From positions 1 to 11,572 of the forward strand of contig CAXGOB010000111.1 of the NCBI GenBank assembly GCA_964011275.1: DNA of 11,572 nt. Direction: 5' to 3'. The DNA comes from UBA7328 sp002471345. Lineage in GTDB: Bacteria; Bacteroidota; Bacteroidia; Chitinophagales; Saprospiraceae. Of the stretch, positions 1 to 6,753 are shown one piece after another. Positions within the stretch are counted from its first letter, which is position 1; each line of letters opens with the position of its first letter. Made by a program: the position numbers and the translations under genes. The notes beneath the pieces were generated by a model. It was not told the DNA's origin. It made no database searches and saw nothing but the letters and a program-made list of their open reading frames with translations.

Positions 1-1
1 G

Positions 2-166
2 ACAGAGAGGTATATTTTGGCTCAGCTAAAGGTGCTGGAAGAGGCTGATCTGATAGATAGGGATAAGCGTTGGAAAATATCTACTTACTCTATAAATAGG
101 GAGAAGAGGAGGCTGGTGTTGTCTCAGCTTAGATCTTTAGAAGCTGTAAAAGAGGAGTTGGTATGA
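2..166 (+). CDS. 3' end of a probable winged-helix replication/DNA-binding protein (partial)
   Basis: An open frame runs in from the window edge and ends at a TGA inside the ATGA that starts the DnaB gene. Only the last 54 residues are visible. They are rich in charged residues, with a stretch reading like the end of a winged helix: helix (YILAQLKVLEEADLIDRD), a short turn, a beta wing (KRWKISTYSIN), then a basic/leucine helix. The 4-nt stop/start overlap implies translational coupling to the helicase. In phages and integrative elements a winged-helix initiator or replisome organiser often precedes the helicase gene, and I infer that role here. The codon style (AGG, CTG, GTG) matches the following dnaB and differs from the genes to the right. 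Without the N-terminus the family cannot be fixed; a plain transcriptional regulator is the alternative. Confidence 0.6.
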   Translation, partial: TERYILAQLKVLEEADLIDRDKRWKISTYSINREKRRLVLSQLRSLEAVKEELV

Positions 167-1596
167 GTGCAGCAAGTGAAGGAAGTGCAATGGAGTACGG
201 AAAGATGATGCCACAGGCAGTGCAGCTGGAGGAGGCTGTAATAGGTGCTCTGCTGGTGGATAAAAATGGTATAGGTGCTGTGGTTGAAGTACTCAGTCCT
301 GAGAGTTTTTATAAGAGTTCTCATTCTGAGATATTCAGTGTGATGATGGATCTATTTGAGGGGAGTTTTCCTATAGACATTTTGACTGTAAGTGAGAAGC
401 TGACCAAAAAAGGTGTCCTGGAGGATGTGGGAGGATTGGTGTATTTGATGCAACTGGCTGGGAAGGTGGCGAGTGCTGCTAATGTGGAATACCATGCTAG
501 GATAATAGCTCAGAAATACATTCAAAGGGAGCTTATACGATCTTCTACTAAAGTGATAAAAGATGCTTTTGAGGACACTCTGGACATCTTTGAGATGCTG
601 GATACTGCTGAGCAAAATCTTTACGAAATCACTTCTAATAACCTAAGTACTGGGTATTCTACTGTAGAGAAGGTGATAGCAAAATCCAAGAGGCTGATAG
701 AGGTGGCAATGGAAAGTGGTGGTGAGGTGTCAGGTGTGCCTACTGGGTTTAGGGATCTGGATAAGATGACTGCTGGGTGGCAAAATAGTGATCTGATAAT
801 AATAGCAGCTCGTCCAGGGATGGGTAAAACTGCATTCACTTTGTCACTGGCAAGGAATGCAGCTCTGGCAGGGAAGGCGGTTGCTATATTTTCTTTAGAA
901 ATGTCTGATGCTCAGCTGGGGAATAGGCTGATATCTATGGAGGCTAGTATAGATAGTAGAAAATTGAGAAATGGCAAGTTGGATGCTGAGGAGTGTGAGA
1001 GAATAGGTGTGGCTAATACTAAGATAGCGGATATGCCAATAATAATAGATGATACTCCAGCGATCAACATCTTTGAGATGAGGGCAAAGTGCAGAAGGAT
1101 GAAGCAAGAAAAGGGAGTGGATCTGATCATTATAGATTATCTCCAGCTGATGAGGGGTAATCCAAAAGAGAGGCAGAATAGGGAGCAAGAGATAAGTAGT
1201 ATATCTCGATCTCTGAAGGGATTAGCTAAGGATCTGAATGTGCCTGTAATAGCCTTATCTCAATTAAGTAGGGCTGTGGAGTCAAGAGGAGGAGCCAAGA
1301 GGCCAGTGCTCTCAGATCTGAGAGAGTCTGGTGCAATAGAACAAGATGCTGATCTGGTATCATTCATATACAGGCAGGAATATTATGATCTCAATGATGA
1401 GATGGCTAAGCCTGGAGAGGCTGAGATCATAGTGTCTAAACATAGAAATGGTGGGCTGGGTAGTGTGTATCTGGAATTTAAAAAGGAGTATGTGAGATTT
1501 GAGGAGGCAGACTTATTTACTGGAGGAGAGCCTATAGATCCAGCGATGGTGTATAAGGTGGGGAATAAGGGTGATGTGGGCGATCCTTCATTTTAA
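163..1596 (+). CDS. dnaB: DnaB-family replicative DNA helicase, probably carried by a mobile element
   Basis: This 477-residue protein is a RecA-fold hexameric helicase that unwinds DNA at the replication fork. The N-terminal DnaB domain spans about residues 17-120 (PQAVQLEEAVIGALL at its start), followed by a linker and the C-terminal ATPase domain from about 185. Visible motifs are Walker A ARPGMGKTA (216-224, K222), the catalytic glutamate in FSLEM (E246), Walker B LIIIDYLQLM (321-330, D325), the SQLSR motif (366-370), DLRESGAIEQDAD, and the KHRNG finger (K426, R428). The protein appears full length and intact, though somewhat shorter than the usual chromosomal DnaB of this phylum (about 500 residues, from memory). 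The ATG sits in an ATGA overlap with the preceding gene. Composition is unlike the housekeeping genes to the right: G-rich on the coding strand, CTG as main leucine codon, arginine mostly AGG/AGA. Together with the small ORFs and adjacent tRNA, this suggests a phage or integrative-element helicase. It could still be the sole host DnaB, which the window cannot exclude. Confidence 0.93.
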   Translation: MSAASEGSAMEYGKMMPQAVQLEEAVIGALLVDKNGIGAVVEVLSPESFYKSSHSEIFSVMMDLFEGSFPIDILTVSEKLTKKGVLEDVGGLVYLMQLAGKVASAANVEYHARIIAQKYIQRELIRSSTKVIKDAFEDTLDIFEMLDTAEQNLYEITSNNLSTGYSTVEKVIAKSKRLIEVAMESGGEVSGVPTGFRDLDKMTAGWQNSDLIIIAARPGMGKTAFTLSLARNAALAGKAVAIFSLEMSDAQLGNRLISMEASIDSRKLRNGKLDAEECERIGVANTKIADMPIIIDDTPAINIFEMRAKCRRMKQEKGVDLIIIDYLQLMRGNPKERQNREQEISSISRSLKGLAKDLNVPVIALSQLSRAVESRGGAKRPVLSDLRESGAIEQDADLVSFIYRQEYYDLNDEMAKPGEAEIIVSKHRNGGLGSVYLEFKKEYVRFEEADLFTGGEPIDPAMVYKVGNKGDVGDPSF

Positions 1597-1612
1597 TCTG
1601 AAAACAATTTAT

Positions 1613-1831
1613 ATGAACTGGGTTATCAATAAAATGGACGAAAACTACAAGAGTCCTTACATATTAGATGAGGACAAAAATGGGGAATACCTCACCTACT
1701 ACTCTCATAGTGGTGAAACTGTAGTGGTGGATGCAATAGCTGAAGAGTCTTATGGGCTGGTGATAGCAAAATGTATGCAGCTGGATGATAAAGACATTGT
1801 GACTGATCTGTGGGGTGTGAGATGGAATTAG
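1613..1831 (+). CDS. Small hypothetical acidic protein
   Basis: A 72-residue ORF starts 16 nt after the dnaB stop. A second in-frame ATG at 1634 would give 65 residues; the leader before either is A/T-rich with no Shine-Dalgarno sequence, so the choice is open. The product is acidic (DEDKNGEY, LDDKDIVTDLW), has no membrane segment or signal peptide, and matches no family I recognise. It keeps the orientation and codon style of dnaB (CTG, GTG, ATA), which supports it as a small accessory gene of the same element. Its shortness leaves some chance that it is not expressed. Confidence 0.5.
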   Translation: MNWVINKMDENYKSPYILDEDKNGEYLTYYSHSGETVVVDAIAEESYGLVIAKCMQLDDKDIVTDLWGVRWN

Positions 1832-1852
1832 GTAATTATTCAAAGTAAGAAA

Positions 1853-2059
1853 ATGGTAAATGTAAATAGGCATATTATACCTAATAAATGGGTAGGGATT
1901 GTTTACTTTTGTGATGTTACTGGAATGAGTAGACGAAAGATTGAAAATTTGATAAATCTGGAATTTATCGAAAAGAAAAAAGTGGGTAAGAATACCCTTA
2001 TAAACTTAATGAAGTTTAATTTAGATCTGGATAACAATGTATTTGAGGCGTACTTATGA
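1853..2059 (+). CDS. Small helix-turn-helix protein, excisionase/MerR-like
   Basis: A 68-residue protein that begins 21 nt after the preceding stop. Residues from about 19 to 54 look like the HTH of MerR/excisionase-type proteins: a helix leading to the turn (CDVTGMSRRKIENLINLEF), a basic wing (IEKKKVGKNTL), then a tail. The pattern 'SRRKIENLI...G..IEKKKVGKN' resembles the common 'S..TI..LI..G.L.A.KVG..' signature of the HTH_17 group. If correct, it could be a recombination directionality factor (Xis) or small regulator of the element, and its place 67 nt before the tRNA fits an attachment-site-proximal gene. The similarity is judged by eye and the function is inferred. Confidence 0.6.
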   Translation: MVNVNRHIIPNKWVGIVYFCDVTGMSRRKIENLINLEFIEKKKVGKNTLINLMKFNLDLDNNVFEAYL

Positions 2060-2078
2060 TTACAAATTGCTTACAAAT
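2060..2078 (+). repeat. Two direct TTACAAAT repeats phased by 11 bp
   Basis: TTACAAAT occurs at 2060-2067 and again at 2071-2078, one helical turn apart, starting at the stop codon of the HTH gene and ending about 50 nt before the tRNA. Such helically phased repeats can be binding sites for Xis or integrase arm domains, or for an autoregulator. The repeats are seen directly; the role is a guess. Confidence 0.4.
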
Positions 2079-2102
2079 AATTGGTTCAAATTTCATAACA
2101 TG

Positions 2103-2113
2103 CTGATTATCAG
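2103..2113. promoter_or_regulatory. 11-bp palindrome CTGATTATCAG upstream of the tRNA (copy 1)
   Basis: CTGAT-T-ATCAG is a perfect inverted repeat around one base, ending 13 nt before the tRNA and directly followed by TACAATAT, which could serve as the tRNA's -10/-7 box (2114-2121). The identical 11-mer recurs at 10404-10414 upstream of fabH. It may be an operator or part of a recombination site; neither is shown. Confidence 0.4.
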
Positions 2114-2126
2114 TACAATATATCGA

Positions 2127-2200
2127 GGCCGCGTAGTTCAACTGGATAGAATATCAGATTTCGGCTCTGAGGGTTGAGGGTTCGAATCCTTCCGCGGTCA
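2127..2200 (+). tRNA. tRNA-Arg, anticodon TCG
   Basis: A complete cloverleaf can be folded by hand. The acceptor stem pairs 2127-2133 with 2193-2199 (GGCCGCG/CGCGGTC, one G-T pair) and A2200 is the discriminator. The D stem is GTTC (2136-2139) with GAAT (2149-2152), with GG in the loop. The anticodon stem is TCAGA (2154-2158) with TCTGA (2166-2170), and the loop TTTCGGC puts TCG at 2161-2163, reading CGA (arginine) and, after A34 or U34 modification rules, related CGN codons. The variable loop is 5 nt. The T arm is GAGGG/CCTTC around TTCGAAT. CCA is not encoded (ACTA follows), so it must be added after transcription. The gene is intact. It lies at the apparent boundary between the element-like DNA on the left and core genes on the right, a typical place for integration. 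Confidence 0.95.
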
Positions 2201-2212
2201 CTAAAATATCAG

Positions 2213-2241
2213 TAGCCCACTTGAAAAGGTGGGCTATTTTT
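2213..2241 (+). terminator. Intrinsic terminator of the tRNA gene
   Basis: TAGCCCAC (2213-2220) pairs perfectly with GTGGGCTA (2229-2236) around the 8-nt loop TTGAAAAG and is followed by TTTTT (2237-2241). It lies 12 nt after the tRNA, so it should end that transcript before purN. Confidence 0.88.
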
Positions 2242-2291
2242 AATTATGTGTTTGAAATCCTTATATTTCTAGAGTGCTAATTTTACATTCT

Positions 2292-2891
2292 ATGACCAAT
2301 AGAAAAAAACGTTTAGCAATTTTCGCATCTGGCTCAGGGTCGAATGCAGAAAAGATCATTGAATACTTCAAGGGTAATCAAAATGTTCATATTGAAGCTA
2401 TTTATAGCAACCGAAAAAAAGCGAAAGTTCTTGAAAGAGCAGAAAAGCATAAAATTCCTTCGATCACATTCAATAAATCTCATTTTCTTGAGGATACGCA
2501 ATCAATAATCGATGATCTAAAGAGCAAAAAAATTGACCTTATTGTACTTGCAGGTTTTCTACTTTTGATACCTGAATCTCTAATAGACGCATTTCCACAA
2601 AAGATAATTAACATTCATCCGTCACTCCTACCAAAACATGGAGGCAAAGGAATGTTTGGTAGTAATGTACATCAATCAGTATCAGAAAGTGGAGATACAG
2701 AATCCGGAATTACTGTTCATTTTGTAAATAAAGAATTTGATAAAGGGCGAATAATTTCTCAGATTAAATGTGTAATAAAAGAACATGATGATCCACAAAA
2801 CATTGCTTCAAAAGTCCTTGCAATAGAACATCAATATTACCCTATGATTATCGATCAGCTTCTGGAAAATAAATATTATGAGGGATCTTGA
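2292..2891 (+). CDS. purN: Phosphoribosylglycinamide formyltransferase (GAR transformylase 1)
   Basis: PurN transfers a formyl group from 10-formyltetrahydrofolate to glycinamide ribonucleotide, the third step of purine synthesis, in the cytoplasm. The 199-residue product has the family's usual length and order: nucleotide-binding FASGSGSN (11-18), the folate-site hydrophobic stretch IDLIVLAGFLLLIP, the core INIHPSLLPK with catalytic N107 and H109, and FVNKEFDKG with the catalytic aspartate D150. The ATG at 2292 (MTNRKKRLAIF) places the first beta strand where family members begin; an upstream GTG at 2274 would add six residues with no family counterpart. The gene stands alone on the + strand, and its last 44 nt overlap the end of the convergent PLP-enzyme gene. 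No purine riboswitch is apparent in the short leader. All key residues are present. Confidence 0.95.
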   Translation: MTNRKKRLAIFASGSGSNAEKIIEYFKGNQNVHIEAIYSNRKKAKVLERAEKHKIPSITFNKSHFLEDTQSIIDDLKSKKIDLIVLAGFLLLIPESLIDAFPQKIINIHPSLLPKHGGKGMFGSNVHQSVSESGDTESGITVHFVNKEFDKGRIISQIKCVIKEHDDPQNIASKVLAIEHQYYPMIIDQLLENKYYEGS

Positions 2892-3792
2892 TTATGCTTT
2901 TTTTGTTATGTATATAATTAAATCCTTTTATGCCTTGTAATCCTCCGGTATGGATGTAGAGAATTTTACTATTAACCGGAAAATATCTTTGTGATAATAA
3001 TGATTCCAATGCCATCATCCCTTTTGCATTGTAAATAGGGTCTAAAGGAATCTCAAATTTCTTCCAGAAAGAATTAATGTAATTCACCATTTCTTTGTTA
3101 TACCGACCATATCCATTCATTGCATAATCATATAGCAACATATGAGGAGCTTCTATTCGACTGAGAAAAGGAATATCTACTTTGCCTTCTCTGAATGGAG
3201 AAATCCCTACTATTATTGATTCACAATCAGATTGGCAAAAGGCAGCCATTGTGCCACCTGTCCCAATTGGCAAAACAATAAAATCAGGGCTAATATCAAT
3301 TTCATTCAACATCTCTTCGCATCCTGAATCATGCTTGTCATTTGAACCTCCTTCCGGAATAAAATAAGGATTTGAAAAAGAAAATTGAGTACTAATAAAT
3401 TCTGAATTATTGCGTCTTGCATAATTATCATGTGACACAGGTATCAGTTTCAACCCATATTTTCGGCAAAGTTTCAAGGTGGGATTATTTTCATCAATCT
3501 TTTGTCCTCTAACAATTGCTGAACACGGTATTTTTAATTCAAAGCAAGCAACTGCCAAGGCTACTAGGTGGTTAGAAAAAGGGCCTCCTACAGAAACAAT
3601 CTCATCATAATTAGACTCTAAAAAGTGTTTCAAATTATATTTGAGTTTCCTCCATTTATTTCCCGAAATAAATGGATGAATCAGGTCTTCTCTTTTTATA
3701 AACAATTGATAATCAGAATGGTCAGGCAAAAACAACGGATCAATTCTACTGGGAAGCTTTAGTTTTTGTTCTAAATTATAAAGCCGTTTCAT
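2848..3792 (-). CDS. PLP-dependent enzyme of the ACC deaminase/D-cysteine desulfhydrase family
   Basis: This 314-residue fold-type II PLP enzyme has the internal-aldimine lysine in SGNKWRKL (K46), the substrate-carboxylate loop GGPFSNH (69-75, S73), and the phosphate-binding glycine loop GTGGT (177-181). ACC deaminases carry Tyr-Glu and Leu at positions 294/295 and 322 (Pseudomonas numbering), whereas desulfhydrases carry small or polar residues there. Here the equivalent segments read IYNAKGMM (Y254, N255) and YIHTGG (T282), with the same 27-residue spacing, so it is probably not an ACC deaminase. D-cysteine desulfhydrase or an unassigned deaminase/lyase is more likely. The start codon overlaps the stop of the T9SS-protein gene as TAATG, implying coupling. 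The 3' end overlaps purN by 44 nt in convergent orientation. The substrate cannot be told from sequence. Confidence 0.88.
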   Translation of the reverse strand: MKRLYNLEQKLKLPSRIDPLFLPDHSDYQLFIKREDLIHPFISGNKWRKLKYNLKHFLESNYDEIVSVGGPFSNHLVALAVACFELKIPCSAIVRGQKIDENNPTLKLCRKYGLKLIPVSHDNYARRNNSEFISTQFSFSNPYFIPEGGSNDKHDSGCEEMLNEIDISPDFIVLPIGTGGTMAAFCQSDCESIIVGISPFREGKVDIPFLSRIEAPHMLLYDYAMNGYGRYNKEMVNYINSFWKKFEIPLDPIYNAKGMMALESLLSQRYFPVNSKILYIHTGGLQGIKGFNYIHNKKSIIKIPHNIYFPEADR

Positions 3793-4910
3793 TAAGGGTT
3801 GATGATCGCCATTTTACGGGTCAGTAGCTTCTTTCCAGATTTATCTGAAAGAGAATATAAGTAAGTACCTTTAGATAAAAATCCTAAGTCCGCTTTAATA
3901 GTGGTAAAACCATCAATAATATATTTCTCAGACCACAATTTTTTTCCTATAATATTATAGACATCAAGATTGTAAGTACCCTTTGGGAGGTTTACAAAAT
4001 CCAGTCTTACTAATCCAAATGTAGGATTCGGATACAAAAAGAAATTACTCTCTTCATAATCGCTGTTGGACTTGATTTGGCTTTTGTCAGATTTAAATAA
4101 AGCCGAACTGACTTTACCCTCATCGTCTAGTTCTATCTGAGCTAGCCATTCTTTACTATTCTCAGATAAAAAGGTGATTTCTTGACTATTAGGTTTGATT
4201 TCAATAGGCAATTCGTCCAAGCTCAGATAAACATCTTCCCATTCTCCTCTTCCTGTACTTTTCGATACCTTATAGTCAGATGAAATCTGTCTATTTAATT
4301 TGATTACTTCATTATATTTCTCTCTAGGCAGAAAAATCAAACCTTGATCTTCCACTACTTCTTTTACATTTTCGTCCACAGAAATCTTATACATAGCAGA
4401 AATGTCTATACCATCCTTTTTTATCTCACTCCCGTTAATTATTACCTCCCATTTTGATTGATATTCTTGAGGCACATTCAATGCATACTCCATGCTAAAA
4501 ATGGGTTTTGGATCGGTATACTCTTTAATAATTGGATTACCCTGCTCTCGATTTGATTTAATAACCTCACCTAAAAGAAACAAACCATTGCCAATTCTAC
4601 GGTAAAATTTTTCATTCTTCCATTGATCATATGAAACCATATCTGTGTTTCGGAAAAAATTAGAATACAAGCTAGATACAGGGGCTTCAAAACTATATTC
4701 ATGAGCTGTAGGGGCACTTAACATACTCAAGTTCCAAGCATTTCTAGCACCTTGAAAATCTACATTGACCTTATCTGGAAGATTGTCTAATTTATAATAA
4801 AACACATCTCCTTTTTGAGGGAGGTCAAATGAGAAAACCGTTTTCTGAGCTTGCAGAAAAGTAAAAAAACAACCACATGTAAAGAATAAAAGTATTTCTA
4901 CTATGCGCAT
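3792..4910 (-). CDS. Secreted protein of unknown function with C-terminal T9SS sorting domain
   Basis: A 372-residue protein starting at the ATG at 4910 (MRIVEILLFF). The frame extends to a TTG at 4925, but the ATG version gives a clean signal peptide: R2, a hydrophobic core, and probable cleavage after LQA (about residue 21). The middle, about 22-285, is mixed beta-rich sequence that matches no domain I know. The last 80 or so residues form a type A sorting domain: FFLYPNP near 290-296, then GLVRLDF, LPKGTYNLDVYNIIGKKL, and a final LSKGTYLYSLSDKSGKKLLTRKMAIINP. That domain sends proteins through the outer membrane by the type IX system, usually with removal of the domain, so the product is expected at the cell surface or outside. 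It is coupled by TAATG to the PLP enzyme downstream and lies just after the ABC exporter gene. A promoter-like box at 4933-4940 may give it its own transcript. Confidence 0.88.
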   Translation of the reverse strand: MRIVEILLFFTCGCFFTFLQAQKTVFSFDLPQKGDVFYYKLDNLPDKVNVDFQGARNAWNLSMLSAPTAHEYSFEAPVSSLYSNFFRNTDMVSYDQWKNEKFYRRIGNGLFLLGEVIKSNREQGNPIIKEYTDPKPIFSMEYALNVPQEYQSKWEVIINGSEIKKDGIDISAMYKISVDENVKEVVEDQGLIFLPREKYNEVIKLNRQISSDYKVSKSTGRGEWEDVYLSLDELPIEIKPNSQEITFLSENSKEWLAQIELDDEGKVSSALFKSDKSQIKSNSDYEESNFFLYPNPTFGLVRLDFVNLPKGTYNLDVYNIIGKKLWSEKYIIDGFTTIKADLGFLSKGTYLYSLSDKSGKKLLTRKMAIINP

Positions 4911-4932
4911 CCCATTGATTTCCAAAAAAGAG

Positions 4933-4940
4933 CAAATATA
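4933..4940 (-). promoter_or_regulatory. Bacteroidota-type -7 box (TATATTTG) before the T9SS-protein gene
   Basis: The - strand reads TATATTTG, an exact match to the Bacteroidota -7 consensus TAnnTTTG, 22 nt before the ATG at 4910 and just past the exporter's stop codon. No clear TTG-type -33 element lies at the right distance, so this is a moderate call. Confidence 0.42.
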
Positions 4941-4947
4941 GACACTC

Positions 4948-6735
4948 TTAGAGATCCTTCTGATAACTTAACAATTCCTTATATAGGAGATCAGATGAAA
5001 CCAATTCATCATGTGTCCCACTATTAACGATTTTTCCACCATCCATCACATATATCACATCCACATTTTTTATAAGACTAAATCTGTGTGATACCATTAT
5101 GGTGGTTTTTTCTTTCATTGCTGATTCTAAAGCGGCTAACACGAGATGCTCTGATTCTGCATCAAGAGCAGTAGTGGCTTCATCAATGACAAGGATCTCT
5201 CTGTCTTGCGCTATCGCTCTGGCAATAGCAAGTCTCTGTCGTTGGCCCATGCTATAATTAGACCCATTTTCAGAGAGAAAGGTATTTTCATCTTTTTCCT
5301 TTAAAAATTCATCAGAATTGGATTGATTCAAGGCCTTCTCTATCTGTCTATCATTAAAGTCATTGCCAAAAGTCAGATTTTCTTTAACATCACCTTCAAA
5401 TAGAATTGGTTCTTGGCTCAAATAAGAATAAAGTGATCTATATTCCTTCAACTCAACATCCTTAACATCTTGATTATCAATCATTAAAGCTCCATATTCT
5501 GGATCTTCTAACCTCAAAATCAAATTCAAAATCGTCGATTTTCCTTCACCAGATTTCCCTACAATTGCCATAGATTTCCCTTTTTGGATATCTAGATTTA
5601 CTTCTCTTAAAACCTCTTGATTATCATATGAAAAGCTTACCTCCCTAAGAGAAATTTTTGCCCATTGTTTTGGAACTGATTTACTACCTGATGACAATAA
5701 TTCAGCAGAGGACAATTGGATCGTGTCTTGAATTCTATCCATCGCAGCCAGTCCTTTTTGCACATTATAATAGGCCGTACTTAAAGATTTTGAAGGTTCT
5801 ATGACATTATAGAAGGCAAAAATAAAAGCAAAAAACGTCTCTGGTCTCATCTCAGATGCGATAACCATTTTTGCTCCAAACCAAACTAAAATTACCACTA
5901 AAGTTACTCCTAAGAATTCTGACAGAGGTGAAGCCAAGTCCCTTCTTCTAAGAATTTTATTATTTTTTTTATAGTGATCATCATTTAAATCTGAGAACTT
6001 CTGATCAAAAAAAGATTCAGCACCAAATGCCTTTATCATTTTAATCCCAGAAAGTAGTCCATCAACTCGATTATTCAATATGCCTAATAGAGATTGTGTT
6101 TTAGCAGATTTGGCTTTAAGGTTTCTACTTAATCCACCCATGATGAGTCCTACAACAATCATAAGTCCCAATGCTATAACAGACAATTCTAAGTTAATCC
6201 AAAACATGATCAAAAGTGACCCAGCGATCAGAAGAGGACTTTTAAAAAGAAGTTCCATCATTCTAATTACACTCCATTCCACTTCTACTACATCATTACT
6301 ACTCACTGAAAGGAGTTCTCCTTTACTTACTTTTCTATGTTGACGCAATGGCATTTTTAAAAAAGACTGAACTAACTGTTGTCTAATATCTCTGACTATT
6401 CCATTTCTTACCGGTGTCAAAAAATATACACTTAAGTACCGAAACAGATTTCTACACAAAACAATGATTATCAGCACAAGACAAACAAAACCTAAGGCAG
6501 TGGTTTTATCTGATATAGCAATCAAGCGGCTGAAGTAATAACTCAATCCTGCTTCTAAATCAAATAAGCTTGTAGGAGGGTTGAATTCAGAAATATTCAC
6601 ACTGAATAGAATCTGAAAAAAGGGAATAATGAAAGGAATGCTTATAATGGTAAATAAAGCTGTGAGCAAATTGAATACAATACTCAATATCAATCTCCAG
6701 CGATATTTACTCAAATAAGGAAGCAACTGCCTCAT
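4948..6735 (-). CDS. ABC exporter half-transporter, MsbA-like (membrane domain fused to ATPase)
   Basis: A 595-residue exporter subunit expected to dimerise in the inner membrane and move a hydrophobic substrate outward. The N-terminal type I membrane domain (about 1-335) has hydrophobic segments near 15-45, 80-105, 165-200 and 275-310. The ATPase domain follows: Walker A GKSGEGKST (393-401), Q-loop YLSQEP (Q441), signature region 494-502, Walker B ILVIDEAT (514-521), D-loop ALD, and switch histidine VSHR (H550). The signature reads YSMGQ rather than LSGGQ; the central Gly-Gln and following RQRLAIARA are kept, so activity is plausible. Sequence layout resembles lipid A/lipid flippases of the MsbA type, but multidrug or peptide exporters look alike and the substrate is not determinable. 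The gene begins 18 nt after accC and may be cotranscribed with it. Confidence 0.93.
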   Translation of the reverse strand: MRQLLPYLSKYRWRLILSIVFNLLTALFTIISIPFIIPFFQILFSVNISEFNPPTSLFDLEAGLSYYFSRLIAISDKTTALGFVCLVLIIIVLCRNLFRYLSVYFLTPVRNGIVRDIRQQLVQSFLKMPLRQHRKVSKGELLSVSSNDVVEVEWSVIRMMELLFKSPLLIAGSLLIMFWINLELSVIALGLMIVVGLIMGGLSRNLKAKSAKTQSLLGILNNRVDGLLSGIKMIKAFGAESFFDQKFSDLNDDHYKKNNKILRRRDLASPLSEFLGVTLVVILVWFGAKMVIASEMRPETFFAFIFAFYNVIEPSKSLSTAYYNVQKGLAAMDRIQDTIQLSSAELLSSGSKSVPKQWAKISLREVSFSYDNQEVLREVNLDIQKGKSMAIVGKSGEGKSTILNLILRLEDPEYGALMIDNQDVKDVELKEYRSLYSYLSQEPILFEGDVKENLTFGNDFNDRQIEKALNQSNSDEFLKEKDENTFLSENGSNYSMGQRQRLAIARAIAQDREILVIDEATTALDAESEHLVLAALESAMKEKTTIMVSHRFSLIKNVDVIYVMDGGKIVNSGTHDELVSSDLLYKELLSYQKDL

Positions 6736-6753
6736 GAGTCTTCTTTGATTTCC

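Noticed and set aside
895..1188. Antisense ORFs within dnaB (also at 352-615, 621-839)
   Set aside because: They are low-complexity shadows rich in Ser, His, Ile and Leu, opposite a clearly coding frame with intact motifs.
2274..2291. GTG at 2274 as the purN start
   Set aside because: It adds six residues before the conserved N-terminal strand; the ATG at 2292 fits the family.
2201..2291. Purine riboswitch or leader RNA before purN
   Set aside because: The only stable fold is the tRNA terminator; the remaining 50 nt are AT-rich without paired stems.
3706..3716. A third copy of the palindrome (TTGATAATCAG)
   Set aside because: It has one mismatch and lies inside the PLP-enzyme coding sequence, where it encodes ordinary residues (DYQL).
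4911..4925. TTG at 4925 as the start of the T9SS protein
   Set aside because: The ATG at 4910 gives a standard signal peptide; the TTG version puts five extra residues, including an acidic one, ahead of it.
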